DNA of 34,279 nucleotides from Bacteroidota bacterium (GCA_009787115.1 WRGQ01000167.1:1-34279); one strand, 5' to 3'. Shown: positions 1 through 10,140, counted from the stretch's first letter. Translations and numbers: made by a program. Notes: generated by a model not told the origin, from the sequence alone.

Positions 1-257
1 AATCAAATGGGACGGCAAAAATATAATTTTTATTATACAAAAATTTTATACCGCATTTTTTGTTGATGTTTTATGACAAAATGCTGGGTTTTAGTTTATT
101 AAAATTTTATTTTTAAGATTTTATTCTAAAGTCCCAGCATTGCATTTGCAGGAATATGCAATGTTTTGCATAACAAATGTGCAATTTTAAGAGGTTGCAT
201 ACCTACGGCATGCCTTTTGTGGTAGGGTTACGGCATTTTCTACCGAGCTTTGGGACT

Positions 258-380
258 GTTCAAAAAGTCAAAATCTTTTACCACAAAGAGTACAAGGATT
301 TTTCACAAAGTTCACAAAGAATTGTATTACACAATTTTATATTTGTGTCCTTTGTGGGTTATTTGTGTCCTTTGTATTCT
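258..380. repeat. imperfect inverted-repeat intergenic element built from CACAAAG/CTTTGTG words
   Basis: Left arm ...taccacaaagagtacaaggatttttcacaaagttcacaaag...; right arm ...tttgtgtcctttgtgggttatttgtgtcctttgtattct is roughly its reverse complement. No convincing protein in any frame. Confidence 0.5.
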
Positions 381-417
381 AAAAAAAAGGCTGCCCATTG
401 CTGAACAGCCTGTTTTT
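381..417. terminator. Rho-independent terminator-like hairpin, A-run and T-run on either side
   Basis: aaaaaaaAGGCTGcccattgctgaaCAGCCTgttttt: 6-bp stem flanked by an A-run and a T-run. Confidence 0.65.
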
Positions 418-474
418 AGGTTACCAATGCCTCAGAGTAAACTTTATTGCAATAAATTGCGGTCTTAACTTTAT

Positions 475-696
475 TTATTGGAAGACGATAGTCTTCACAT
501 TACGATATAGAATGCGGAAAAGTTCCGAATTACCGTGGTAGCAAGGAACTTGATTTAACTCGGACTTATAGTTGTTATAAACCATCCCGGACATTCGCCT
601 TTTAATTACGTCAAGGATATTGAGAATGAGAACATTACACACGTATGCGTTTCTGTGAACCATCATATTACCCCAATAATTGTCAAAGTTTTTCAT
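475..696 (-). CDS. small hypothetical ORF, doubtful
   Basis: 73-aa open frame downstream of the minus-strand pair at 745..7050. No recognised motif and no clear RBS. Confidence 0.2.
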   Translation of the reverse strand: MKNFDNYWGNMMVHRNAYVCNVLILNILDVIKRRMSGMVYNNYKSELNQVPCYHGNSELFRILYRNVKTIVFQ

Positions 697-744
697 TTTG
701 CCTAATCGCTTTGTTTTATTTAAGACTTAATAGTATTACTTTAC

Positions 745-1104
745 TCACACATTCGGCGGTTGCACCGGTAATCCTAAAATTGAGGTTAGCGTTTGATTGA
801 GCATATCCTGAAAGACTTTCTGCTCTTCTTTTACTTTTTTTGCCGCTTCTTTTTCCGCTTCTTTTGCTGCTTCTTTTTTCATTTTCATCATCAGGTTAAA
901 ATACCCTCCGATTTCGGTAATATTCTTAGGCGCAGGGATACGGGATGGTTTTACATCACTTTCACTGGCGATTCTTTCAAGAATCTTCAGTCTTATAGCT
1001 TGCACTTCCTTAGAGGTTTCCTGTTCCAGCAATTTTGCTGCCAGCGTTTCCAAATAATGGTTCTCTGCCGGATTTCCTACTGTTGTTTCTGTTTTGTCTG
1101 CCAT
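745..1104 (-). CDS. hypothetical 119-aa protein with a Lys/Glu/Ala-rich helical segment
   Basis: ATG start. Same strand and 54 nt downstream of the giant ORF. Contains RIPAPKNITEIGGYFNLMMKMKKEAAKEAEKEAAKKVKEEQKVF. Confidence 0.75.
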   Translation of the reverse strand: MADKTETTVGNPAENHYLETLAAKLLEQETSKEVQAIRLKILERIASESDVKPSRIPAPKNITEIGGYFNLMMKMKKEAAKEAEKEAAKKVKEEQKVFQDMLNQTLTSILGLPVQPPNV

Positions 1105-1158
1105 ATATTTTCTTATTTTATATGTTAATTAATTATTAGTACATACAATCGTGGTTTT

Positions 1159-4100
1159 TTATTCAGTTTTAGCTTTCTTTCCAGTTGATCCACCTGCTGC
1201 AGGTGTAACAGGTGTTTCAGGCGTAGCAGGTGTAGCAGGTGTAGCAGGTGTTCCACCGGTTCCACTTTTTCCCGATCCGCTTCCACCTCCACCTGTTCCA
1301 CCTATATTAGCGTAAGGACAAACAACTACTTGTGGAGTTCCTGATCCACTTTGTTTGTTTCCTCCTCCATCTTGTTTGTTTCCTCCTCCATCTTGTTTAT
1401 TTCCACCTCCACTTCCACCTCCACTTCCATCTCCACTTCCATCTCCACTTTTTCCTTTTGTCTCCTTACCCATTATCATCCCTGCTACCGCTACTGCCCC
1501 ATCAATTAGTTTCGCATTAAATTTAGTATTTTCTTCCAGCGCTTTATCTCTACCTTTGGAAGCGCTTTCTGTTCCTGCATTCAAAACATCTTTCAGTTGG
1601 TCAAGACCTGTAATATCTTTAAATCCAGGAGCTGTTTTGTCCGCCAATGTCTTAATCAAATCAGGCACCGGTACGCTCGCCGGTGCTGTAGCCCCCTGCA
1701 CATGCAAGGCGGCAATCTCGGCTGCGGTTTTGTCGGCAAGATAATCCTTACTGTTGAGGAAGTCCTTATTGAGTTCCATCTTATCAATAGGCGAATCTTG
1801 CCAGTTCCAGAAGCGGGTAAGGTCTATCACTTCGCTCACATTGGTTTCGCCCAACACTGCCTCGCCTATCATACCATCTGTGGGTAAAGAGATAGTAGTG
1901 GTAGGGACTCTAAAACTGTTGGTGTGATAACGGTAGAGTGCATCCTGTATTTCCGCTGCTGTTTTGCCTAACTTTTTTGCTAATTCTTTTGGATAGGTAA
2001 ACGGCAACAAAATACAATTGCCGTAGAACCCCAGCATTTTTTTGACATTCACACAATTGAGCAACGGAATATCTATTTTACTTTTATTGAGTAACGGAAT
2101 TATTGGTCTTATCAATTTTGGGGACGGCTCGGGCTTATTATTTTCAACGTCTATATTTTGTATTTCGCCAAAATCCATATCAATGGTATATTGTTCGAGT
2201 AGCATGGCGCGTTCGTCATCGCTGAGCGAAGCCCAAATTACCTGGGAATAGCGCAGGGTATCGGAAGCGATATGGTGCATCGTTGATTCTATTTCTTGTA
2301 ACTCTGAATAACGAAGAACAGGCTGGTTGTTCGCAATGCTGATTGCTAATGAAGATCTGAGGGTATTGCTTGCAGGCATCGCTGTCAATGATCCGCCGCT
2401 TCCTTCAATCTTTACATTTGAAATAATTGGATAACCTTCATTTGTAATTTGCCAGGAATAAAGGGTTACTACCGGCGTACGGTAAGCCTCCGGAAAAGAT
2501 TTAAATACGTCTCTGGGATTTCCGAGTACATAATTCTTCCAAACATCTTTTTGCCAATTGGATAATGTGGCATCATTCTGATAGAGTGTATATTCAATTT
2601 CTTCGCATGAATAGTTAAGGCTTATGTACGACAGGTCATCATTGGTAATATTGGAAGGCACAATAAACGAGCAGGTAACACTAGTATCATGAGGTATCTT
2701 GATGTCAACAAATGGAATATCTAATTTGGTTGAATAATTTTTTTTGTTTCGTACTTTACGAATCCACTGTTTCAATTCCGAAGTTGTTTCAAAACCTCTC
2801 TCCGAATCATTCTTACCAGGGATATTCAGTCTACTATAATCCACATCGCCCGCAATGACTCCTTTGCCGTTTTTCAATATCAACGTGGCAGTTAAATCAT
2901 CGCAGGATAATAGCACGCAATTAAATGTCAGCGTGATTGTTTTTGTATTTATAGTCGTTTTTTCCATTGTCCAATTCGGCATTGCCGCATATTTCTTTAT
3001 CAAAGTGAGACCTGTACGATATTTATAAGGCAAAGCATACTGCAACTTGTCGGCATATTTTAAGAGTATTTCATAGCGATAGAGAAACCGCTTTCTGTCA
3101 AACTCCTTCAAATCAGGCGAATATTTTCCATTAGGAATAAATTTGATTAATTGTAATGGAACAAAGAGTACTAATTCTATGCCGTCAATACAAGTTTCAA
3201 GGCGGAAGCGGCGCATCACCTCCCAATACTGAATGGTCATAGCATGAGAATGGTTGTGGTTGGCAATGATTTTGGTTGCCACCGACTCGTTCTCTTCGCT
3301 GGTTGCCGTGCGAATGCTGATGCGTTTGGATTGGGATATTCTGTCGGAAGCGCTTTTGATGTTGTGTTGGACGTGTTGCGCGGTAGTGGCTGCTTCGTTG
3401 TGTGCATCCGACTGTCTGGAAGATGACGAGCCGCTTCCTCTTGATGTGGAATCGGCATAATTTCCCGAAACAACTATGAGTCCAGCACTCACCGAACCAC
3501 TTTCCGTCCTCGCAGAGTAGTCATAATTAGAACTCCCTTGCGACGCTCGATTCATAGCATAACTGAAAGCTGCGGTAGAATCATCTACTTGCGACATGTC
3601 AGTTGATTGGGTATCCGTATCTATGCCCATAGCTTCGTTGGATATAGTATATGCCTGTTTGTTTTCCCTGACGATGAGGCGTTGTTCTTCTCCGGGCGCC
3701 AGCACCAACGAATAGAGTAGCGACCCTAAAGCAAAACCGTTTGGCACCCACGCCTGATGCATATTGAGTACATAACCGATCCCCAGAGAGGACATTTGCG
3801 GATAACTATGGGGATTGGTATAAAGTTTTTCCTTAAATTCCATTACATTAACCGGCGTACTCAATTTCTTCCGTACTTTTATAACAGGACCCAGTTCGGG
3901 TTCTATCAAACGCTGCAACATACCGTAATTGAAAATACGCGAAGGGGCGGTGTCGGTGGGAAGATGTATGGCATTTTCATCGTCTCCCATCAGTTTTACG
4001 CTCGGCAAGGCTTTTGCCAAGCCGGTACGATCGCCTTCAAATATATCCCTTATAATAACAAACGGTTCTTCCAATTTTGCTTCATACTTGTTGTTGCTGG

Positions 4101-7050
4101 AGACTAAATTACGCAAAATAATTTCCAAATCAGTACTGTGAGGTTTAGATTTAGTAATAATGCCATCACTCCCGTACTTGAGTGTGTTGTACTCTTCTTC
4201 TAACTCCCATATCTCTTTCTTGTCATCGCCTATTACTTTAGAATCTTTATCTATCCCCTTCTTAATACTCTCTATTTCTCTCTCTATTCTGCACTTTTCC
4301 TCTATCCAATTTGCCATTTCCAGATTTCTCTCTCTAAGTTGGGTTTTGTTCCTTTCGAAATTTTCTGTTTTCTGTATATTTTCTATTATCTCTTGTATTG
4401 ACAGTCCAGGATATTTCTTTACTAATACTTTGAGATTATCGGGGCTACTCTCTCCGTTAAGAACTTTGATTCTTTCGGTAAGGTTTTTTATCTCATCATC
4501 AAGTCTTGTTTTTTCTATTCCAACAAGATATAGATCGCTTTCCAGCATATTCAGTCGCGTTTGGCTCGTTTCTTTATACATTATTTCAGAGAGTATTGCC
4601 TGCAACTCGTAGTACTTATTCAGAATTTTCTGTTGGGGTACGGCGTCAATAATATCGGAAGCGCTCATTAAAAAGGTTTGTTTATATAAGCCGCCATTGG
4701 ATGCCGTGATGGTAATTCCCTCCTGTAAATTCAGTTTTTCCGGCAGAATAATGCGGAAATTTCCGTTACCGTCTGTATGGGCGGATGGAGTTTTCTCTTT
4801 TTCGGTTTTATCGGTAACAGAACTGGAAATACCGGTAATCTCTACCAATAGATTAGGATAGCCATTCTTAAATATCGAATTTTGTTCGCCGACAACCTTT
4901 CCACTAATCGCGTACGGTAAAGGAAGCGTCAAAGGCACTTTATCTAAAAATGCCAAACCGTCTCTAATAATGGTTCCGCTGGTTTTCAACGAAACCGGTA
5001 TATGATCAATAGAGAAAAGATGTTGCGGTTCATCATCATCGGTTTCAATGATATTTGACTTAAGAGAAGGATTTCGCGAAGCATTGAGAATTTGGTTCTT
5101 ATGATCGTTTAAGTATGCTTCTATCTGGTCATCGGTCATATCGGGTTTTTGGGCATTTATCAGTCCTTTGATAAGATTTTCAAACAATTTTTCTTCATTG
5201 ATGCAGGCATGAATAGTAGTATGTTCAGCTTCTTCAATAAGTTTTTCTAGTTCATCTTTTGTTACTATATTAAAATCTGATTGAGCTAACACTAATGATT
5301 GCAAAATAGGATATACCTTGTTTGAGTCTATTTTAGACAGATCTTCGGCATTGCGGATTCCAAGTTGTACCAGCAAATAAGCCATATCGGTGGTCATTCC
5401 CTGAACGCGCCACAGGTCTGCCTGTTTTACCCAAGTGTTTACCAATTTTACGTTCACTTCCAATTTATCCGCTAAATTATCCCTTTGTTTCTGGGTTTTA
5501 CCTTTTATCAGCAATCCGGCGGTATCGTATATGCCCAGTGGGCGCAACTTTGCCTGCATAATTTTGCTTATTCCCTTGATGGGAATAAGCGAAGAACCTA
5601 CGTTCTGATCGTTCAGTTTAATTTCAAATAATTCCAGCAACTGTCCTATCACTTTCAGGTTAAACCATTCTCCAAATATTTCAAAACGGCATTCCGAATG
5701 CCATTTTGGAGGATCGGATTCTTCTTTTCCGCTACCTAAATCTTCAAAATATTCTTGAGCAACCAGCAATTCTGCTTTTGAAATTCGTTGGCGTGGCTTT
5801 AGTTTCTTATTCTGTACATTATTTTTCAACAAGTTAAAAGGAATATTGCCATTATTATTGTTGCCGATATTTGCCAATTTAATATACAAATTCTTTTGCA
5901 TAATTTGACGGTCGTCAATTGCCCCCATAGTAGGCAGAGGATAACGGAGCCCTCTAACATTTACATCCCAACCTTTCCCTGTAGCTATTTGTACGCCACA
6001 AGTATCCGTACCAGGGTTGCCGTTTATCTCAAGTCTGTTGTCCCTATAGTTTCTGTCGGAGGATTGTATGGTGTTTAACGCCTCAAACAGTTTGTTCAAT
6101 GCTTCCGCATTCAATTTGTTATTATTGCACATTATGCAGGTCAATACATTAGGAGTGCCTACCGTCAAACTTGTTAATTGATTGTCATAACATTGCAAAT
6201 CGAATAATGCTGTATTCTTGCTTATATCCAAACTTGTTAATTGATTGCCATAACAACTTAATATTGTTAATTTATTATGCTTGCTTACATCTATACTTTT
6301 TAACTGATTTTCATAGCAAAACAACCATATCAGTTTCGAATTGTTGCTTACATCCAGCTTTGTTAATGGATTCGTACTGCAAGCCAAGATTTTCAAGTTA
6401 GAAAGAGTGCTTATATCCAAACTTGTTAACTTATTATTATTACAATACAAAGTTTTAAGATTAGCAAGACTGCCAACTATCAAATTTGTTAATTGATTGA
6501 ACTCACAATACAAATCTGTCAATGCTGTAAGAGCGCTTACATTTAAACTCGTTAAGTTATTATGGTTGCACTGAAAAAAAGTCAGATTAATAAGACCAGT
6601 TAAATTCAGACTTTTTAATTGATTATTATTGCAAACCAAACGTGTCAATTCTTGGGGTAAGCCTGATAGTTCGGTAAGACCGCTATTCTCACAAGTAAAA
6701 TGGGTGATAGTGGTTGCTTCAATTTTAACAGTATGCGTTACTGCAGGAACATCCTTGCTCAACTGTACATTTTTAACATTCACGGCAACATTCTTGACTT
6801 TAACAGTTCTGTCCAACAGAATAGTGCTTCTGCTAATACTCTTCAAAGTAGTACTACCGCTACCCGACGTAGTCGGTGTAGTTGGCGCAGTTTTTGTATC
6901 GTGACTAATCCAAGTATCTTTATCTGCTACAAGCGCAGATGAGTGAATAGGTGTAGGTACATCATCACAGTATACTTTTACGTTTCCTGTCCCTCTGAGC
7001 ATAAAACTAAAACTGTTTTGTGCTGTTTTAAATTGTATAGTTGTTGCCAT
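1159..7050 (-). CDS. giant multidomain protein (1963 aa): leucine-rich repeats, DUF4332/HhH-like region, carboxypeptidase-regulatory-like domain, coiled coil, uncharacterised core, Gly-rich repetitive tail
   Basis: Long ORF with an ATG start. LRR units of the LTSLDISKNTALFDLQCYDNQ type; GISKIMQAKLRPLGIYDTAGLLIKGKTQKQRDNLADKL...VQLGIRNAEDLSKID resembles DUF4332/HhH; AISGKVVGEQ...AHTDGNGNFRIILPE resembles a CarboxypepD_reg domain; coiled coil; tail GGGNKQDGGGNKQDGGGNKQ. No signal peptide evident. Confidence 0.9.
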   Translation of the reverse strand: MATTIQFKTAQNSFSFMLRGTGNVKVYCDDVPTPIHSSALVADKDTWISHDTKTAPTTPTTSGSGSTTLKSISRSTILLDRTVKVKNVAVNVKNVQLSKDVPAVTHTVKIEATTITHFTCENSGLTELSGLPQELTRLVCNNNQLKSLNLTGLINLTFFQCNHNNLTSLNVSALTALTDLYCEFNQLTNLIVGSLANLKTLYCNNNKLTSLDISTLSNLKILACSTNPLTKLDVSNNSKLIWLFCYENQLKSIDVSKHNKLTILSCYGNQLTSLDISKNTALFDLQCYDNQLTSLTVGTPNVLTCIMCNNNKLNAEALNKLFEALNTIQSSDRNYRDNRLEINGNPGTDTCGVQIATGKGWDVNVRGLRYPLPTMGAIDDRQIMQKNLYIKLANIGNNNNGNIPFNLLKNNVQNKKLKPRQRISKAELLVAQEYFEDLGSGKEESDPPKWHSECRFEIFGEWFNLKVIGQLLELFEIKLNDQNVGSSLIPIKGISKIMQAKLRPLGIYDTAGLLIKGKTQKQRDNLADKLEVNVKLVNTWVKQADLWRVQGMTTDMAYLLVQLGIRNAEDLSKIDSNKVYPILQSLVLAQSDFNIVTKDELEKLIEEAEHTTIHACINEEKLFENLIKGLINAQKPDMTDDQIEAYLNDHKNQILNASRNPSLKSNIIETDDDEPQHLFSIDHIPVSLKTSGTIIRDGLAFLDKVPLTLPLPYAISGKVVGEQNSIFKNGYPNLLVEITGISSSVTDKTEKEKTPSAHTDGNGNFRIILPEKLNLQEGITITASNGGLYKQTFLMSASDIIDAVPQQKILNKYYELQAILSEIMYKETSQTRLNMLESDLYLVGIEKTRLDDEIKNLTERIKVLNGESSPDNLKVLVKKYPGLSIQEIIENIQKTENFERNKTQLRERNLEMANWIEEKCRIEREIESIKKGIDKDSKVIGDDKKEIWELEEEYNTLKYGSDGIITKSKPHSTDLEIILRNLVSSNNKYEAKLEEPFVIIRDIFEGDRTGLAKALPSVKLMGDDENAIHLPTDTAPSRIFNYGMLQRLIEPELGPVIKVRKKLSTPVNVMEFKEKLYTNPHSYPQMSSLGIGYVLNMHQAWVPNGFALGSLLYSLVLAPGEEQRLIVRENKQAYTISNEAMGIDTDTQSTDMSQVDDSTAAFSYAMNRASQGSSNYDYSARTESGSVSAGLIVVSGNYADSTSRGSGSSSSRQSDAHNEAATTAQHVQHNIKSASDRISQSKRISIRTATSEENESVATKIIANHNHSHAMTIQYWEVMRRFRLETCIDGIELVLFVPLQLIKFIPNGKYSPDLKEFDRKRFLYRYEILLKYADKLQYALPYKYRTGLTLIKKYAAMPNWTMEKTTINTKTITLTFNCVLLSCDDLTATLILKNGKGVIAGDVDYSRLNIPGKNDSERGFETTSELKQWIRKVRNKKNYSTKLDIPFVDIKIPHDTSVTCSFIVPSNITNDDLSYISLNYSCEEIEYTLYQNDATLSNWQKDVWKNYVLGNPRDVFKSFPEAYRTPVVTLYSWQITNEGYPIISNVKIEGSGGSLTAMPASNTLRSSLAISIANNQPVLRYSELQEIESTMHHIASDTLRYSQVIWASLSDDERAMLLEQYTIDMDFGEIQNIDVENNKPEPSPKLIRPIIPLLNKSKIDIPLLNCVNVKKMLGFYGNCILLPFTYPKELAKKLGKTAAEIQDALYRYHTNSFRVPTTTISLPTDGMIGEAVLGETNVSEVIDLTRFWNWQDSPIDKMELNKDFLNSKDYLADKTAAEIAALHVQGATAPASVPVPDLIKTLADKTAPGFKDITGLDQLKDVLNAGTESASKGRDKALEENTKFNAKLIDGAVAVAGMIMGKETKGKSGDGSGDGSGGGSGGGNKQDGGGNKQDGGGNKQSGSGTPQVVVCPYANIGGTGGGGSGSGKSGTGGTPATPATPATPETPVTPAAGGSTGKKAKTE
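1198..1260 (-). repeat. 9-nt coding tandem repeat (GTAGCAGGT-type, encodes Thr-Pro-Ala)
   Basis: gcaggtgtaacaggtgtttcaggcgtagcaggtgtagcaggtgtagcaggtgtt on + strand; TPATPATPATPETPVTP on - strand. Confidence 0.8.
1348..1455 (-). repeat. coding tandem repeats encoding GGGNKQD (21 nt) and GSGGGSGDGSG
   Basis: tttcctcctccatcttgtttgtttcctcctccatcttgtttatttccacctccacttccacctccacttccatctccacttcc. Confidence 0.8.
6100..6700 (-). repeat. leucine-rich repeat coding array (about 21-aa units)
   Basis: Recurrent DNA words such as aaacttgttaattgattg...caa on + strand. Protein units LKTLYCNNNKLTSLDISTLSN, LKILACSTNPLTKLDVSNNSK, LIWLFCYENQLKSIDVSKHNK and others. Confidence 0.85.
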
Positions 7051-7404
7051 AATTTAATGATTTTAAATGATAAATATGTTTGTTAATGAATTTTTGTCGG
7101 TTTATGGTTGTTATATATTGTATTATTTTCTTAAAAATAAATCGCGGGAAAATTATAAAAAATATAATACGAAATGTTTATTTTTATATTTTTTTTATTT
7201 TTAATTATCAGATAGTTACATATTTTTATTGTTGTAAGATTTACAATAAAGGTGTTTTTTGGTAATTTTTCTCATTTTGTTACGAAAAACCGTAATCACT
7301 AATCATCCGTCACTTGTCACGATAAATATTAAAAAAAATGTTCTTGTTTACTGTTAAATGAAAAAAACCTTTTATTTTGCGCTTCTCTTTGAAATAGCAT
7401 TATT

Positions 7405-8241
7405 ATGATTTTAATTGAAACAATCGAGAAACTTAAAGAAGTCCTTTTCAGGATTAAAAGCAATGGTAAAACTATCGGTTTAGTCCCCACGATGGGTGCG
7501 CTGCACGAAGGTCATATTTCGTTGATTAAGAAAGCAAAAAGTGAAAATCAGGTAGTCGTACTTTCTATTTTTGTAAACCCTGTGCAGTTCGATAAACCAA
7601 ACGATTTGGAAAGATATCCCCGCGATTTGGAGAAAGATTTATTGCTGGTTGAAAGTTTTACCGACATCGTTTTTGCGCCTTCAGTGAAAGAAATCTATCC
7701 AACGGAACCCACAGAAAAGTACAACTTCGACGAATTGGAAAATATAATGGAGGGTGTTTCCCGTCCGGGACATTTCAATGGCGTTGCCATTATCGTGAAA
7801 CGATTGTTCGATTATGTACAACCCAACAGAGCCTATTTCGGCGAAAAAGATTTCCAACAGTTAGCCATTATCCGTAAATTGGTAGAGCAAACGAAAGATG
7901 ATGTTACTATTGTAGCCTGTCCTATAGTTCGTGAACCTAACGGATTGGCAATGAGTTCCCGAAATCAACTGCTCTCCTTTGCCAAGAGAAATATTGCCTC
8001 TAAAGTATATGGTATCATCAATAAATCTAAAGCATTAGGCACTCCCAATGTGAAAAAAATCAGCGAGTTTGTCCTCACAGAAGTAAAGAAATTTGAACTT
8101 GTTAAATTAGATTATTTTACGATAATTAATGATGCTACCTTACAACCTGTTGAATCGTTGGAAGACGCCAAAGGCGTGGTGGCTTGCGTGGCATTTAGTG
8201 TTGGAGATGTGCGCCTCATTGATATGATTAGATTCAAATAA
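7405..8241 (+). CDS. panC: pantoate--beta-alanine ligase
   Basis: [83 protein letters not shown]. Confidence 0.97.
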   Translation: MILIETIEKLKEVLFRIKSNGKTIGLVPTMGALHEGHISLIKKAKSENQVVVLSIFVNPVQFDKPNDLERYPRDLEKDLLLVESFTDIVFAPSVKEIYPTEPTEKYNFDELENIMEGVSRPGHFNGVAIIVKRLFDYVQPNRAYFGEKDFQQLAIIRKLVEQTKDDVTIVACPIVREPNGLAMSSRNQLLSFAKRNIASKVYGIINKSKALGTPNVKKISEFVLTEVKKFELVKLDYFTIINDATLQPVESLEDAKGVVACVAFSVGDVRLIDMIRFK

Positions 8242-8257
8242 CCAACCACCAACCGCA

Positions 8258-8605
8258 ATGTTAATTGAAGTAGTAAAATCTAAAATTCATCAAGTTACAG
8301 TGACTGAAGCCAACCTGCATTACGTGGGGAGTATTACTATTGACGAAACGCTGATGAAGGCTGCTAATTTAATTGAAAACGAGAAGGTTCAAGTGCTCAA
8401 TATGCACAACGGCGAACGTTTGGAAACTTACGTCATTAAAGGGGAAAAAGATTCCGGAGTGATTTGCTTAAACGGACCCGCAGCCCGAAAAGTATATGTA
8501 GGCGATGCAGTGGTGGTTATCTCTTATGCCACTATGGATTTTGAAGAAGCAAAAACTTTTAAACCCTGCATTGTTTTTCCCGATGCCAATAATAGACTGA
8601 AATAA
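8258..8605 (+). CDS. panD: aspartate 1-decarboxylase
   Basis: [33 protein letters not shown] with the GS pyruvoyl self-cleavage site; [25 protein letters not shown]. Downstream of panC. Confidence 0.97.
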   Translation: MLIEVVKSKIHQVTVTEANLHYVGSITIDETLMKAANLIENEKVQVLNMHNGERLETYVIKGEKDSGVICLNGPAARKVYVGDAVVVISYATMDFEEAKTFKPCIVFPDANNRLK

Positions 8606-9844
8606 TTGAAATCCTGTTTTCACACTTTTTACAGATTGCTGTTAATGATATGTGCTTTGCACGGCATCTGTCGGGCGCAACCCCAACAGGTATCTACAGA
8701 CAGGTATGATTTTATCAACTACGATGCTGATACATTATACATCGGTCAGGATACTTCACTTCTTCAGTTCTTCATTGCTAAATTCGATTCTGCAGTAACC
8801 CATCGGAAGGGCAATATTAATATTGTACATATCGGCGCTTCGCACGTGCAGGCAGGCACTTTCCCGCACACGGTGAGGCAGGAGTTGTTCAATGCCTATC
8901 CGGATTTACATGCCGGCAGAGGAATGGTTTTCCCTTATGCCGCTGCACCAAAATGCAACAATCCAACGGATTACAGAACAAGATCAGTGGGAAGATTCGG
9001 ATTGGTGCGAAATGTGTATCAGGAACATTACAAACCGCTGGGAATAACAGGAATAGCCGTTTATACTTTAGATACTGTTTCGGAAATAAGAATTGTTCAC
9101 CGTGATTCATTGACACATTTTAACACTACTAAAATTACTTTGCTGGGGTTTGCTGAAGTTGATACCGCTTTTGTTCCCACCTTGTGGATTGATTCCGTGA
9201 GTTTTCCACCTTCTGAAATTATTCCCGAAAAACGACAGTTTATTTATGAGAATATCTGTACCACAGATTCTTTTGCTTTTTCTTTTGTGATGAGCGAGAA
9301 CGATACTTTTACCATAACCGGCATCCTGATGGAAAACGAAAATCCGGGCATTACCTACCATTCTATTGGTGTGAACGGCGCAAGTGTGGAGGCTTTTTTG
9401 CACTGTGAGCATTTTGAAGAGGAGATACCCCTCCTGTATCCTGATATGGTAATTTTTGGACTGGGCATCAACGACGCAAACGAAGCCGATTTTAACCCCT
9501 CGGTTTTTAAAGAGAATTATTTGACTTTAGTGAACCAATTTAAAAAAGTAAACCCTAACTGTTTTTTTGTATTTATAACGAACAACGACAGTTATAAAAA
9601 AGTTGGTAAAAAGTATCAGGTGAATAAAAACGCGCTGAAAGTACAGAAGATTATGTATGAGTTGGCAGATGAGACCGGCGGTGCAGTTTTTGACCAATTT
9701 GAGATTATGGGTGGTTTGCACGCTATGGAAAAATGGCGGCTCGCCAAATTAGCCCAAAACGACCGCGTGCACTTCACCAAAGCAGGGTATGAACTAATGG
9801 GAAAACTATTGTTTAATGCGATGATTAAAAAAATTTCTGATTAA
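8606..9844 (+). CDS. SGNH/GDSL-like hydrolase, exported
   Basis: INIVHIGASHVQAG, GLGINDANE and VHFTKAGYELMGKLLF fit SGNH blocks. Signal-peptide-like N-terminus if the TTG at 8606 (directly after the panD stop) is the start. Confidence 0.75.
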   Translation: MKSCFHTFYRLLLMICALHGICRAQPQQVSTDRYDFINYDADTLYIGQDTSLLQFFIAKFDSAVTHRKGNINIVHIGASHVQAGTFPHTVRQELFNAYPDLHAGRGMVFPYAAAPKCNNPTDYRTRSVGRFGLVRNVYQEHYKPLGITGIAVYTLDTVSEIRIVHRDSLTHFNTTKITLLGFAEVDTAFVPTLWIDSVSFPPSEIIPEKRQFIYENICTTDSFAFSFVMSENDTFTITGILMENENPGITYHSIGVNGASVEAFLHCEHFEEEIPLLYPDMVIFGLGINDANEADFNPSVFKENYLTLVNQFKKVNPNCFFVFITNNDSYKKVGKKYQVNKNALKVQKIMYELADETGGAVFDQFEIMGGLHAMEKWRLAKLAQNDRVHFTKAGYELMGKLLFNAMIKKISD

Positions 9845-9924
9845 TTCTTTTTTTGAATAGAAAAAAATATATTTTCGCGCCCCGAAAAAATAATATTAAT
9901 TTAAAAAAGAAAGAGGTATTTTTT

Positions 9925-10122
9925 ATGATCGTTGTATCCGTTAAAGAAGGCGAAACTATTGACAGAGCCTTAAAAAAATTAAAGAAAAAATTTGAAAAAA
10001 CCGGTGTAGTTCGCGAATTGCGCACACGCCAAAAATTCACAAAACCGTCTGTCATTAGAAGAGACCAAAAATTGAAAGCCATTTATGTTCAAAAGATGCT
10101 TTCAAAAATTGCCGAAGAATAA
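9925..10122 (+). CDS. rpsU: 30S ribosomal protein bS21
   Basis: MIVVSVKEGETIDRALKKLKKKFEKTGVVRELRTRQKFTKPSVIRR. The track ORF begins at 9853 (TTG), but the conserved N-terminus starts at the ATG at 9925. Confidence 0.95.
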   Translation: MIVVSVKEGETIDRALKKLKKKFEKTGVVRELRTRQKFTKPSVIRRDQKLKAIYVQKMLSKIAEE

Positions 10123-10140
10123 CAGTAACAAGACGTAAAG

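Noticed and set aside
1332-1744. Plus-strand ORFs antisense to the giant gene tail (62 and 129 aa, Leu/His/Pro/Ser-rich)
   Set aside because: Low-complexity shadows of the Gly-rich repeat coding region on the opposite strand.
3237-3473. ORFs of 60-78 aa on both strands within the Ser-rich core of the giant gene
   Set aside because: Fully internal to a much longer coding frame; composition fits frame shadows.
9825-10082. 85-aa minus-strand ORF overlapping rpsU
   Set aside because: Antisense to the well-supported rpsU coding sequence; Phe/Lys-rich shadow of A-rich DNA.
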